Shown: positions 8,778 through 17,712, counted from the stretch's first letter. The stretch: DNA of 45,632 bases from JBFGCA01 sp041567315 (GCA_041567315.1 JBFGCA010000027.1:1-45632); one strand, 5' to 3'. A program made the numbers and translations. The notes: generated by a model not told the origin, from the sequence alone.

Positions 8778-9989
8778 CTACTCCGGGCGGCGCTCCCAGC
8801 CGGCCAGGCAATAAGGCAACGCCGCCACGAAGAGCGCCAGCCGCTGCACCTCGGTGTCGCCCCAGTTGTCCTCGAACGCCCCCGCCAGGTTGAAGGCCAG
8901 CAGGGCGAGGAACACCCCCATGTAGAGATCGGCCCCGCTGCCGCCGTCGCGCTCCTCGCGCCGGTAGCAGCGGTAGGCCAGCGCCAGCGCCCCGCCCATC
9001 AGCCACAGGTAGGCGCCGAGCGCCAGCAGCCCCTCCTCGGCGGCGATCTGCAGGAAACTGTTGTGCAGATGGGGGACCTCCACCCGCGGTGCCGTCGGGT
9101 GCCGGAAGATCGGATAGCGCTGGCTCGCCATCCCCGGACCGAGCCCGAAAAGCGGCCGCTCGCGGATCATCATCAGGCCCGCTTCGGCCATGCACAGCCG
9201 GTCGTAGTTCGAGGTGTCCCGCAGGTCGGCGATCGACAGCGCGCGGTGTACCACCGGCACCGGCGCGATCACCAGGAACAGCAGCCCGGCAGGGACGTAG
9301 GCGGCCAGTAAACGCGGCGCGCGGATCAGCACCAGTACCGTGAAGGTCAGCCCCAGCGCCACCCAGGCGCTGCGGGTGAGGCTGGCCAGCAGAGCCAGGT
9401 TGATGGCCACCAGCGCCGCCCACCGCCAGCCGCTGCGTGCCCCCCGGCCGCAGAGCATCTGCGCCAGCAGCAGCAGGTCGGCTACCAGCAGCACCCCGGA
9501 GAAGGTCATGTAGTGCGAGAACGGGCCGCGGATGCGGTGGTTGATGTCGCCGTAGCCGACCAGGAACTGGGCCAGGCCGAGTAGCGCCAGCAGCGCCACG
9601 ACCAGCACCAGCCCGTCGACCAGGCGGCGGGCGCCGGCGGCGTCGCGGACCAGCACCAGGGCCAGCGGCAGGGTGGCCAGCGACAGCAGCTCGCGGGCCG
9701 AAGCCAGGCTGGTCACCGGCCCGGTGGAGAGCACCGTCGAGGTGGCGACGCACAGGGCGTAGACCCCGATCGGCAGCAGCACGCCGCGCATCCGCCGCCA
9801 GGGGAAGGGCTCGCCGGCGCGCGCCGCCCGCGGCGCGAACAGCGCGGTGAGCGCCATCAGGGCGTTCGACAGCGCCAGCCCGAAGACCGTCCACAGGTGG
9901 GCCCCGAAGAGCCAGAAGGCGGCCGGCCGCCGGCCCGGCGGCGGACTGACGGACGGCGCGGCTGGCTGGCTGACGGCCGGCGAGCTCAA
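8778..9989 (-). CDS. O-antigen ligase/polymerase family membrane protein (Wzy_C)
   Basis: A polytopic inner-membrane protein of about 403 aa with around ten hydrophobic segments. A periplasmic loop before the last segments (IRERPLFGLGPGMASQRYP, then VPHLHNSFLQIAAEEGLLALG) is the signature of the Wzy_C/WaaL family, which ligates or polymerises undecaprenyl-linked surface glycans. The best start is a TTG at 9989 that shares bases with the upstream Trm112-like stop (TTGA), suggesting translational coupling. The first in-frame Met lies inside the first membrane segment and would truncate it. Sequence alone cannot separate ligase from polymerase, or name the glycan. Confidence 0.82.
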   Translation of the reverse strand: MSSPAVSQPAAPSVSPPPGRRPAAFWLFGAHLWTVFGLALSNALMALTALFAPRAARAGEPFPWRRMRGVLLPIGVYALCVATSTVLSTGPVTSLASARELLSLATLPLALVLVRDAAGARRLVDGLVLVVALLALLGLAQFLVGYGDINHRIRGPFSHYMTFSGVLLVADLLLLAQMLCGRGARSGWRWAALVAINLALLASLTRSAWVALGLTFTVLVLIRAPRLLAAYVPAGLLFLVIAPVPVVHRALSIADLRDTSNYDRLCMAEAGLMMIRERPLFGLGPGMASQRYPIFRHPTAPRVEVPHLHNSFLQIAAEEGLLALGAYLWLMGGALALAYRCYRREERDGGSGADLYMGVFLALLAFNLAGAFEDNWGDTEVQRLALFVAALPYCLAGWERRPE

Positions 9990-10237
9990 CGGCCGATGAC
10001 CGAGGCCGGCAAAGCCTCGTCGATCAGCATGATCGGGATGTCCGAGACGATCGGATAGACCAGCTGCGAGTCCGGGGAGAACAGCCCCTGTTCCACCACC
10101 GGCTCCTCGTCGCGGAAATGCTCGCGGTACTTCTCGACCAGCTCGCTGCGCACCGCCTCGGGCAGCGGCACCAGCTCCAGCGGTCCCTTGGTCTTGGGAC
10201 AGACGAGAATCTCGAGCAGCTCGGCATCGACGGCCAT
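9986..10237 (-). CDS. Trm112-family small protein
   Basis: An 83-aa protein beginning MAVDAELLEILVCPKTKGPL and matching the Trm112/YcaR family. These are small partner or zinc-ribbon-like proteins; eukaryotic Trm112 activates methyltransferases, while the bacterial role is poorly known. Only one Cys (in the CPKTKG turn) is obvious, and the second half reads LVYPIVSDIPIML, as is typical. The chosen ATG at 10237 has an AAAGG element about 8 nt upstream; an N-terminal extension back to 10363 is open but low in complexity and crosses the divergent promoter area. It heads the operon running to tamA. A methyltransferase is encoded divergently 107 bp away, but a partnership is only conjecture. Confidence 0.85.
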   Translation of the reverse strand: MAVDAELLEILVCPKTKGPLELVPLPEAVRSELVEKYREHFRDEEPVVEQGLFSPDSQLVYPIVSDIPIMLIDEALPASVIGR

Positions 10238-10292
10238 CGACGGCCTTTCGCGGGTGAGGGAGCCTCCTGATCGAGACTCCGGTGGATCGACG

Positions 10293-10298
10293 AGGATA
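10293..10298 (-). promoter_or_regulatory. Candidate -10 box for the Trm112-tamA operon
   Basis: On the minus strand the sequence reads GCTATGCTATCCTCG, with TATCCT at 10298-10293, about 56 bp before the Trm112-like ATG. It lies in the 106-bp gap between divergent genes, where a promoter is expected. No good -35 hexamer was found, so this rests on the -10 match and position. Confidence 0.35.
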
Positions 10299-10343
10299 GC
10301 ATAGCCGCCGCTCGGCCGGCCGCCGATCCCGCCGCCTCCGACC

Positions 10344-11285
10344 ATGCCCGGACCCGCCTCCAACCCGCTGCGCCGCCTCTACCGCAGGGGGCTGCGGCTC
10401 GCTCAGGGGACCGCCAACCGGCTGGGTCTCACCGTCGCCCCGACCGCCGACTACTACTCCCCACTGCCGGTCCTCGGCCGGCTGGCGGCCAGCCGCCGGC
10501 GCTGGGACCGGCCCAGCGAGCTGGTGGGACTGACCTGGGACCTGGAGGCGATGCGTGCGCTCCTCGGCGGGCTGGTGGAGCGCTGGGGCGCCGAGTACGG
10601 CACCCTGCCGCCCTATGCCGAGCTCAAGCGCCAGGGCTACGGCCCCGGCTTCACCGAGGTCGACGCGCTGGTCCTCTACTCGATGGTGCGCGACCTCAAG
10701 CCGCGGCGCTATCTGGAGATCGGCTCCGGGCTGTCGACCTACTACGCGTGGCTGGCGGCGTCGCGCAACCGGGCCGAGGGCGTCCCCTGCGAGATCTCGT
10801 GCGTCGACCCCTACAGCACCAACCGGCTGGGCGAGATCGACGAGGTCGAGATCGTGCGCCGCGAGGTGCAGGACGTGGAGACCGCCTACTTCGAGCAGCT
10901 GGCGGCAGGCGATCTGCTGTTCATCGACTCGACCCACGTGGTCAAGATCGACGGCGACGTGCCGTTCCTTTACCTCGAGGCGGTGCCGCGGCTGGCGCCG
11001 GGGGTGGTGGTCCACAGCCACGACGTCCACTTCCCTTACAACGTCCCGCATCCGGTCGACTACAACCTGTTCGCCGCCAAGTGGCCGCGCTACTGGACCG
11101 AGGCGATGCTGCTCCAGGCCTTCCTGGCCTTCAACGACCAGTTCGAGATCCTGCTCTCGGCGCCGCTGCTGCGCCACCACGACGAGCCCTTCCTGGCCGC
11201 CCGGCTGCCCGGCTACCGGCCGCTCGACCCGGCCGACACCGACACCCACGCCGGCTCGCTGTGGTACCGCCGCCGGCCCGCTTGA
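10344..11285 (+). CDS. Class I SAM-dependent methyltransferase
   Basis: A 313-aa soluble protein. A Rossmann motif I is seen as YLEIGSGLSTYY (residues about 123-134). An acidic DLLFIDSTHVVK strand (motif IV-like) and VVHSHDVHFPY follow, a layout common in the Methyltransf_24 group that acts on small molecules or sugars. The substrate cannot be read from sequence. The gene is divergent from the Trm112-like gene and 64 bp upstream of a nucleotide-sugar epimerase on the same strand, so a role in modifying a surface sugar is a reasonable guess. No strong Shine-Dalgarno sequence precedes the ATG. Confidence 0.75.
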   Translation: MPGPASNPLRRLYRRGLRLAQGTANRLGLTVAPTADYYSPLPVLGRLAASRRRWDRPSELVGLTWDLEAMRALLGGLVERWGAEYGTLPPYAELKRQGYGPGFTEVDALVLYSMVRDLKPRRYLEIGSGLSTYYAWLAASRNRAEGVPCEISCVDPYSTNRLGEIDEVEIVRREVQDVETAYFEQLAAGDLLFIDSTHVVKIDGDVPFLYLEAVPRLAPGVVVHSHDVHFPYNVPHPVDYNLFAAKWPRYWTEAMLLQAFLAFNDQFEILLSAPLLRHHDEPFLAARLPGYRPLDPADTDTHAGSLWYRRRPA

Positions 11286-11299
11286 GGGCCGGAGGGTGG

Positions 11300-11328
11300 T
11301 ACGATCCGTCGAGGCGCCGGCCGGCGCC
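11300..11328 (+). promoter_or_regulatory. -10-like box and palindrome upstream of the epimerase gene
   Basis: TACGAT at 11300-11305 resembles a -10 box 15 bp past the methyltransferase stop. Directly after it a perfect 16-bp palindrome, GGCGCCGGCCGGCGCC (11313-11328), would lie in the 5' leader, ahead of the AGGAGA ribosome binding site. It could be an operator, a leader hairpin or a read-through brake; there is no T-run for a terminator. Confidence 0.3.
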
Positions 11329-11349
11329 CGTCACCAACCAGGAGAGACC

Positions 11350-12396
11350 ATGCGGATCCTGCTCACGGGAAGCGAGGGTTATATCGGCGCCGTCGCCAAG
11401 CCGATGCTGCGCCAGGCCGGCCACCGGACGGTGGGTCTCGACAGCGGGCTTTTCGACGGCTGCGACTTCGGCGAGGCGCCCGCCGAGCCCGGCTTCGAGC
11501 TGCTGCGCAAGGACCTGCGCGACGTCGAGGCCGCCGACCTCGAGGGCTTCGACGGCGTACTCCACCTGGCGGCGCTGTCCAACGACCCGCTGGGCAACCT
11601 GGACGCCGCGCTGACCTACGAGATCAACCAGCACGCCACCCTCCGCCTGGCGCGGCTCGCCAAGCAGGCCGGCGTCGAGCGCTTCGTCTACTTCTCGTCG
11701 TGCAGCACCTACGGCGCCGCCGGCGACGACCTGCTGGACGAGAGCGCCGAGTTCCATCCAGTGACCCCCTACGGCGTCTCCAAGGTGGAGAGCGAGCGCG
11801 GCCTGGCGGCGCTGGCCGGCGACCGCTTCTCCCCCACCTATCTGCGCAACGCCACTGCCTACGGCGCCTCGCCACGGCTGCGGCTCGACATCGTGCTCAA
11901 CGACCTGGTGGCCCACGCCCACACTCGCGGGCTGGTCTACCTGAAGAGCGACGGCACCCCCTGGCGCCCCATCGTCCACGTGCGCGACATCGTCGCCGCC
12001 GCCCTGGCGGTGCTCGAGGCGCCGCGCGAGACGGTCCACGACCAGGCCTTCAACGTCTGCCGCACCGACCAGAACTACCGCATCCGCGAGCTGGCCGAGA
12101 TCGTCGCCGAGGTGGTACCGGGCTCGCGCATCGAGTACGCCGAGGGCGCCGGGCCCGACAAGCGCTGCTACCGGGTGAGCGGCGACAAGCTGGCCCGGGC
12201 GCTGCCCTCACTCGAGCTCGAGTGGGACGCCCGCCGCGGCGCCGAGGAGCTCTACGACGCCTACCGCCGGGTGGGGCTCACGGCCGACGATCTCGAGGGA
12301 CCGCGCTACGTGCGACTCAAGCACCTCGAGAACCTGCTCGCCGGCGGCCGCCTCGGCCCCGAGCTGCGCTGGCAGGCGGCGGCCGGGGCGCGATAA
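11350..12396 (+). CDS. NAD-dependent epimerase/dehydratase (extended SDR)
   Basis: A 348-aa extended short-chain dehydrogenase/reductase of the nucleotide-sugar epimerase/dehydratase type. The GxxGxxG cofactor motif is G7-S-E-G10-Y-I-G13, and the catalytic YxxxK is Y141-K145, preceded by FSSCSTYG. A clear AGGAGA ribosome binding site sits just before the ATG; a longer in-frame extension upstream overlaps the methyltransferase gene and is rejected. Known relatives act on NDP-sugars that feed O-antigen or exopolysaccharide, which suits the glycan-rich surroundings. The substrate is not determined. The next gene is convergent, 7 bp beyond the stop. Confidence 0.85.
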   Translation: MRILLTGSEGYIGAVAKPMLRQAGHRTVGLDSGLFDGCDFGEAPAEPGFELLRKDLRDVEAADLEGFDGVLHLAALSNDPLGNLDAALTYEINQHATLRLARLAKQAGVERFVYFSSCSTYGAAGDDLLDESAEFHPVTPYGVSKVESERGLAALAGDRFSPTYLRNATAYGASPRLRLDIVLNDLVAHAHTRGLVYLKSDGTPWRPIVHVRDIVAAALAVLEAPRETVHDQAFNVCRTDQNYRIRELAEIVAEVVPGSRIEYAEGAGPDKRCYRVSGDKLARALPSLELEWDARRGAEELYDAYRRVGLTADDLEGPRYVRLKHLENLLAGGRLGPELRWQAAAGAR

Positions 12397-12403
12397 CGGC
12401 CGG

Positions 12404-14269
12404 CTACTCGGGTGCGAAGGTCGGCTGGCCGGCGAGATAGGTCGCCCGCACCTCGATCGCCGGCAGCTCCTCCTCGGCGCCGGTCAGCGGGTCGGCGCTC
12501 AGGACGGTCAGGTCGGCGGGCTCGCCGGCCGCCAGCCGCCGCTGGTGGAGCGCGCCGCCGCCGGGGGGGCAGGTGGTGGCGACCAGCTCGAGGGCCTGCA
12601 AGCGCGGCAGCCGCTCGCCGGGATGCCAGCCGTCGGGCGGCCGGCCGTCGAGGTTACGGCGGGTCACCGCGCAGAAGTAGGTGGTGAGCGGCGGCAAGGG
12701 CGCCGTGAAGTAGTCCGAGCCCAGCGCCAGCCGGGCGCCCAGCTCGGCGGCGCGCCGCCAGGCGTAGACATTGGTGGTCTCGGCGGCCCCCAGCCGGTGG
12801 TCCTCCATGGTCACCCCGTCGTCGTCCGGGTAGACGAAGTTGGGCTGCACCGAGAGCACCACGCCCAGTTCGGCGGCGCGGCGCTGGTCCTCCTCGCGCG
12901 GGAACGAGAAGTGCTCGATCCGCAGCCGCCCGGGGTCGAGAGCGGGCCGCGCGGCGAGCAACCCGGCGTAGACGTCGAGCGCCTGCCGGATGGCGCGGTC
13001 GCCGATGGCGTGGGTGGCGACGTCGAGCCCGGCGTCGAGGGCTCGCTCGGCCTCGCGCCGCAGCTCCCCCCGGTCCATGCGCTCCACACCGCGGGTGGCG
13101 GGGTCGTCCGCGTAGGGGCGGTCGAGGTCGGCGCCGCGGCTGCCCAGCGCGCCGTCCGCGAAGAGCTTGAGGTGGGTAAGGCGCACCCGCGGCGAGAGCT
13201 GACGCTCGGCCGCCGCGGCCGGCACCGCCAGCCGCTCGGCCAGTCCGCTCGGCGCCGGCACCATCAGGTTGACCCGGAGCGGCAACGGCCGCTCGCGGTC
13301 GGCCCGCAGCAGGACCTCCAGATAGCGGTCCAGGTCGAGCCCCATGTCGACGATCCCGGCCGGCGCCAGGAAGCCGGCGTCGAAGACCTCGGTCACGCCC
13401 TGCGCGGCGAGCGCCTCGGCGGCGGCGCGGAAGGCCGCCGCCACCTCCTCGTCGTCCGGCTCGGGCAGCAGCCGCAGCAGCGGCTCGTTGGCGCGCTCCA
13501 GCAGGACCCCGGTGGGCGCCCCCGCGGCATCGCGCCGGATGGCGCCGCCGGGGGGATCGGAGGTGGAGGCGTCGATCCCGGCCCGGGCCATCGCCGCGCC
13601 GTTGAGCCATCCCGCGTGGCCGTCGACCCGGGTCAGGTAGACCGGGTGGTCGGGCGCCGCCTCGGTGAGCGGCCCGTGCCCGGGCAGCGCTTGCGTCCCC
13701 CAGGCGGCCTGGCTCCACCCCTGACCGAGGATCCAGCTCCCTGGCGGCAGCTCAGCAGCCCGCTCGCGCACCCGCCGCGCGATCTCCTCGAGCGAGCCGG
13801 CGCCGGCCAGGTCGACCCGGTTGAGCGGCGGCTCCTCCGCCCAGCGGAGGGCGAGCCCGACGTTGAGCAGATGGACGTGGTGGTCGGTGAGGGCCGGGAC
13901 CACCACGCCGCCGGCCAGGTCCACGACCTCGGTCGCCGGACCGCGCAGGCTCTCGACCTCCTCGCGCGTCCCTACCGCGAGGACTACGCCATCGCCGATG
14001 GCCAGCGCTTGGGCCCGCGGTCGCCCGGGGTCGAGGGTAACGATCTCCCCGCCCACGAAGAGGTGCGAGGCGGGACCGGCCCCGCCCGGGGCCGGGTCGG
14101 GCGGGGCCGTGCAACCGGCGCTCACGGAGAGGAGCATAGCGAGCGCCGCCCTTGCGGCAACCACGCTTCCCGAGTCACTTTCGGGCCTTGGCATCCGCCG
14201 GAGGATTCTTGCCCAGCGATCTGGACCACCGGATCGCTCCCAGCGACGAAGTGCGGCAGCGATCGTCAC
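12404..14269 (-). CDS. Amidohydrolase family 3 (YtcJ-like), possible lipoprotein
   Basis: A metal-dependent amidohydrolase of up to 621 aa. The family landmarks appear in order: TDHHVHLLNVG, HLKLFADGALGSRGA, ATHAIGDRAI, RIEHFSF and LALGSDY. Close relatives are annotated YtcJ-like or N-substituted formamide deformylase-like, but real substrates are mostly unknown. The GTG at 14269 overlaps the stop of the M16 peptidase (GTGA), supporting coupling. A later ATG at 14194 would give a shorter leader to the hydrophobic stretch before Cys53 (SVSAGC), an imperfect lipobox, so the protein may be membrane-anchored. The choice between the two starts is open. Confidence 0.82.
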   Translation of the reverse strand: MTIAAALRRWERSGGPDRWARILRRMPRPESDSGSVVAARAALAMLLSVSAGCTAPPDPAPGGAGPASHLFVGGEIVTLDPGRPRAQALAIGDGVVLAVGTREEVESLRGPATEVVDLAGGVVVPALTDHHVHLLNVGLALRWAEEPPLNRVDLAGAGSLEEIARRVRERAAELPPGSWILGQGWSQAAWGTQALPGHGPLTEAAPDHPVYLTRVDGHAGWLNGAAMARAGIDASTSDPPGGAIRRDAAGAPTGVLLERANEPLLRLLPEPDDEEVAAAFRAAAEALAAQGVTEVFDAGFLAPAGIVDMGLDLDRYLEVLLRADRERPLPLRVNLMVPAPSGLAERLAVPAAAAERQLSPRVRLTHLKLFADGALGSRGADLDRPYADDPATRGVERMDRGELRREAERALDAGLDVATHAIGDRAIRQALDVYAGLLAARPALDPGRLRIEHFSFPREEDQRRAAELGVVLSVQPNFVYPDDDGVTMEDHRLGAAETTNVYAWRRAAELGARLALGSDYFTAPLPPLTTYFCAVTRRNLDGRPPDGWHPGERLPRLQALELVATTCPPGGGALHQRRLAAGEPADLTVLSADPLTGAEEELPAIEVRATYLAGQPTFAPE

Positions 14270-17200
14270 CGCTCCGGTCCCGCGCGGCCGCCGTTCGGCC
14301 CGGTCGGGAGCTTCGCTGGACGGCCCGGCCGCCGAGCGCTCTGGCTGCCCCGCGGCGGAGCGGCAGCCGAACCCGGCTCGGAACCTGCGATCCGTACGAC
14401 GGCCAAGGTCCCATCCAAGAAGGCGGGCACCACCCGCAGCACGTGCTGGCGTTCGACGGCGACGATCTCCCGGGCGATCTCTTCCTCGCTCGGCAGCCGG
14501 CCGCGCCCCAGCCAGCGCTCGAGCAGCGCCGCCGAGATCTCGCGCGGGCTCTGGGCGGCGCTCCGCAGCCGGCCCAGGAAGTGCTGCCGCGCCTCGGCCA
14601 CCTCGGCCTCGGTCGGCGGCTCGCGGCGGAGCCCCTGGAGCGTCTCGCGCAGCAGCCCTACCATTGCCTCCAGTTTGCCGGGGTCCACGCCGATCGCGAG
14701 CGATACCCGGCCCCGCGCGCCGTTGGAGTGGTAGCGGGCGTCGACGTAGTAGATCAGCCCGCGCCGCGAGATCGCCTCCTTGCCGAGCCGCCCCTCGTAG
14801 TCGTGGCTCAGCACGTAGAGCAGACAGCGCCAGGCCCAGGCGTCGGCGTGCTGCCAGGGCGGCGCCGCCACCACGTAGCCGATCCGCGCCTGGGCCGGGC
14901 CGGCCGGCACGGTGACGGCGACCACCGGGAGACCAGTCGGGCGGGCTTCGGTCGCCGGGGCTTCAAGCTCTGCCGTGTCGAACCGTGCGCTCTCGAGCCT
15001 TGCGGCCACGGACACCGGGGCTTCGGTCGGGGCAGGGTCGAGACTCGCGGCCGCGAGCTCCGTGGCCTGGCGCTTGGTGATCCCCGAGGCCACGGTCCGA
15101 GGTTCCCGGTCGGCGCCAGGCCGGCCACCCTTGTCAGCTGGCTGCGGCGGGCTCGCCAACGGAGCCACCGAGCTCGCATCACCGGTCGCCAGGTGCGCCG
15201 GCACCACGTCGCCCCACGTGCGCGCGACGGCGGCGAGCGCGGGCCCCGGCTCGAGATCTCCGACCAGGACGAGCGCCGCCGGACGGGGCGCGAACGGCGG
15301 CGCGGGCGTTCCCGTGACCTCGTCGAAGAACGCTTCCAGGCGGGCCGCCGGATCGCCAGGCGGGTTTCCGGGTGGGGAGGACGGTCTGACGGCGTCGATG
15401 GCGTTCCGCGCGCGGGCGAGGACTTCGTCGAGCTCGGCCGGCAGCAGCGGGTAATTCAACGAGGTCGAGCGCCAGACCGGCTCGTCGGGGACCGCGTCGC
15501 CCTCGAGCTCGACCGCGGTCGAGGGCAGCAGGACCCGCAGGTGGGCGGACGGCGAGAACGACACGCGCTGGAAGATCACCGGGAGCCCGCTCGCGAGCCG
15601 CGTCAAGACCGCCGGCGGCCGGCCCGACGTCGGGGCGGAGGCGTTCGCCTCCCGGCCCCGGCTGTTCTCGACGGAAGCGCCGGCCTCGCCAGGATCAGCG
15701 GCCCGGGAGTCTCCGGAAGGGGACCAGGCAGATGCAGACCCCCCAAGATCCACGAGGCGCCGCCTGGCCGGGGCGCCCTTTACCTGGAACTCCGGAGACC
15801 GGGGCAACCGGCTTGCGCCCGCCGGCGCCGCCGATCCCGTCCCGATTCCGCACTCCGGGCGGAACGCTTCAGATCCGGCCGCGGCACTGCTCTCGGCCTG
15901 TGGAGCGGTTGACGCAACCGCCGCGTCTGATCCCGCCAGGTACCAGCCAATGGTCTGCTTCTCCGGGGTGAGGCAGGCGGCCGCGACGCGCTGCAGGTCG
16001 GCGGGTGTGACCGCGGCGAGACGGCCAGGCAGCTCGAGCAGCGCGTCGAGGGCGCCGATGCCCTCGAAGTAGGCGAGCTGGTGGGCGGCGTCTTCGGTGG
16101 TCTCGAGGTCGAAGACCAGCTCGCGAAGGACGGCGCGGCGGGCGGCTTCCAGCTCGGTGGGCGGGACCGGTGCGGTCCGCAGCATGGCGACGGCCTCCTC
16201 GACCGCCGCTTCAACGGCAGCGGGGTCGGCCGCCGGATCGACCCAGCCGGCGATGCTGAAGACGTAGGGCGCAGCCGTGGGCGGCAGCCAGGTGACGAGG
16301 TCGCCCTCGACCGCCGCCAGCCGGCGGTCGGCACGGACCGCCACGCCCCACTCGTTCTGCAGGAAGTTGACGCCCTCGCCGCCGCCCAAGAGCTCCTGGA
16401 GCAGCAGGAAGGCCGGGAAGTCGGGCGACGAGGCCGCCGGCGCCCGGTAGACGATCTCGAAGCGACCGCGGGCGCCGGCGCCGCGAAGCTCGATCCGGCG
16501 CACGCCCCGCTGCTCGGGCTCGACGGTCGGGGGCGGCCCCGGCAGGACGGTCGGGACGTTTCCGCGGAAACGTCCCGCCGGTCGTGGCCCCCGGTCCGAC
16601 GGTCCTTCTTGCAACGGCCCTACCACCGACGGCCCTCTCGCCGATGGGACAGCTTCCGACGACCTGCCCTTCGTGCGCCCTGTTTCAGGCGGCGCTGCGA
16701 ACAGCTCGCGTACGCGCCCGATCACCTGTTCCACCGAGACGCTGCCGACCACCGCGAGCACCGCGTTCTCGGGGCGGTACCAGCGGCGGTAGAAGTCGAC
16801 CAGGTCGGCGTGGCCGATCGCCTCGACGTCGCTCTGCCAGCCGATGGTGTTGTGCCGGTAGGAGTGCTGGAGGAAGGACACCGCGACGACCGAGTCCTTG
16901 AGCACGCTGGCCGGGTCGTTCTGGTAGCCGTGCATCTCGGCCAACACCGCGCCGCGCTCCGCCTCGACCTCGGCAGCCGGGATCAGCAGCCGACTCATGC
17001 GGTCGACCTCGATCTCGAGCAGCAGGTCCAGCTCCTCGCGCGGCGCGGTGGCGTAGTAGGTCGTCTGGTCGATCCAGGTGTAGCCGTGCCACTCGCCGCC
17101 CACCGCGTAGATCGAGCTCACCAGCCCGGTGTCGGGGAAGTTCTCGGAGGCCCGGAAGGCCATGTGCTCCAGGAAGTGTGCCAGCCCGGTGCGCCCGGTC

Positions 17201-17436
17201 TCCTCGTGCCGCGCGCCCACCCGGTAGAGCATCTGGACGCTCGCCACCGGAAAGGCGTGGTCCTCGAGGACCAGCAACGTCAGGCCGTTGGCCAGCGTCT
17301 CGCGCCGGGCCGCCGTCAGGTCGACCGACGCCGCCGGCCCGGCGACGCCGGTGAAGGCCAGGGCGGCCGCGAGGAGGACGACGCCGACGGCCCTCGAGCG
17401 ACCCCCGGCGCTGCCGTCATGCTGGCGCTGCGGCAA
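14266..17436 (-). CDS. M16-family zinc peptidase with two halves and unusual linkers
   Basis: A 1056-aa protein with an N-terminal signal peptide (about 15-37), so probably periplasmic. The first M16 half has the inverted zinc motif H87-F-L-E90-H91, with a downstream Glu167 in the right place (77 residues later, EMHG context). The second half (from about residue 620) keeps the fold but has no HxxEH, as in other two-half M16 enzymes where it only shapes the chamber. Two Pro/Ser/Gly/Arg-rich stretches (about residues 250-310 and 515-600) look foreign to the family; the first contains a 26-bp palindrome in the DNA. The start is TTG with a weak ribosome binding site, so the N-terminus is uncertain. 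It is coupled to the downstream amidohydrolase. Confidence 0.85.
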   Translation of the reverse strand: MPQRQHDGSAGGRSRAVGVVLLAAALAFTGVAGPAASVDLTAARRETLANGLTLLVLEDHAFPVASVQMLYRVGARHEETGRTGLAHFLEHMAFRASENFPDTGLVSSIYAVGGEWHGYTWIDQTTYYATAPREELDLLLEIEVDRMSRLLIPAAEVEAERGAVLAEMHGYQNDPASVLKDSVVAVSFLQHSYRHNTIGWQSDVEAIGHADLVDFYRRWYRPENAVLAVVGSVSVEQVIGRVRELFAAPPETGRTKGRSSEAVPSARGPSVVGPLQEGPSDRGPRPAGRFRGNVPTVLPGPPPTVEPEQRGVRRIELRGAGARGRFEIVYRAPAASSPDFPAFLLLQELLGGGEGVNFLQNEWGVAVRADRRLAAVEGDLVTWLPPTAAPYVFSIAGWVDPAADPAAVEAAVEEAVAMLRTAPVPPTELEAARRAVLRELVFDLETTEDAAHQLAYFEGIGALDALLELPGRLAAVTPADLQRVAAACLTPEKQTIGWYLAGSDAAVASTAPQAESSAAAGSEAFRPECGIGTGSAAPAGASRLPRSPEFQVKGAPARRRLVDLGGSASAWSPSGDSRAADPGEAGASVENSRGREANASAPTSGRPPAVLTRLASGLPVIFQRVSFSPSAHLRVLLPSTAVELEGDAVPDEPVWRSTSLNYPLLPAELDEVLARARNAIDAVRPSSPPGNPPGDPAARLEAFFDEVTGTPAPPFAPRPAALVLVGDLEPGPALAAVARTWGDVVPAHLATGDASSVAPLASPPQPADKGGRPGADREPRTVASGITKRQATELAAASLDPAPTEAPVSVAARLESARFDTAELEAPATEARPTGLPVVAVTVPAGPAQARIGYVVAAPPWQHADAWAWRCLLYVLSHDYEGRLGKEAISRRGLIYYVDARYHSNGARGRVSLAIGVDPGKLEAMVGLLRETLQGLRREPPTEAEVAEARQHFLGRLRSAAQSPREISAALLERWLGRGRLPSEEEIAREIVAVERQHVLRVVPAFLDGTLAVVRIAGSEPGSAAAPPRGSQSARRPGRPAKLPTGPNGGRAGPER
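16552..16577. repeat. 26-bp perfect palindrome inside the M16 peptidase gene
   Basis: The half-site is CGGGACGTTTCCG and the second half is its exact complement, centred on CCGCGG. It encodes part of the low-complexity linker between the M16 repeats. Short direct echoes such as GACGGTCC and GACGGCCCT flank it to about 16660. A 26-bp perfect palindrome in a coding region is unexpected by chance, even at this GC. Confidence 0.8.
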
Positions 17437-17469
17437 TCCCCACCGATCGAAACGCCGGTTCGCGGTCCC

Positions 17470-17712
17470 CTACTCGACCCGCGCCCAGCGGATCTCGATC
17501 CCGTCCTTCTCGCCCATCGCGCGGCGCAGCAGGGCGATGAGCTGCGGGTCGCCGCCCTCTTTCTCCATGAGCTCGAGGGTGGTCGGGTTGAGGTAGTAGT
17601 CCCGGTCCTCCGACGTCTCCTCCTCGAGCTGGTCGATCAGGAACTGGAGCTGCGCCTCGCTGAGGATGCCCAGCTCGGCGCCGGTTTCGTTGTCGAACAG
17701 CTTGACCGCCAT
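17470..17712 (-). CDS. Small conserved acidic protein of unknown function
   Basis: An 80-aa protein (MAVKLFDNETGAELGILSEA start) with no signal peptide or membrane segment and a run of acidic residues in the middle (QLEEETSEDRDYY). A strong GGAGGAGG-type ribosome binding site precedes the ATG, and codon use is normal, so it is a real gene. I recall similar small proteins in Acidobacteriota and Deltaproteobacteria, sometimes carrying a doubtful galactosyldiacylglycerol synthase label; nothing in the sequence supports an enzyme. It lies 33 bp upstream of the M16 peptidase gene on the same strand. Confidence 0.8.
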   Translation of the reverse strand: MAVKLFDNETGAELGILSEAQLQFLIDQLEEETSEDRDYYLNPTTLELMEKEGGDPQLIALLRRAMGEKDGIEIRWARVE

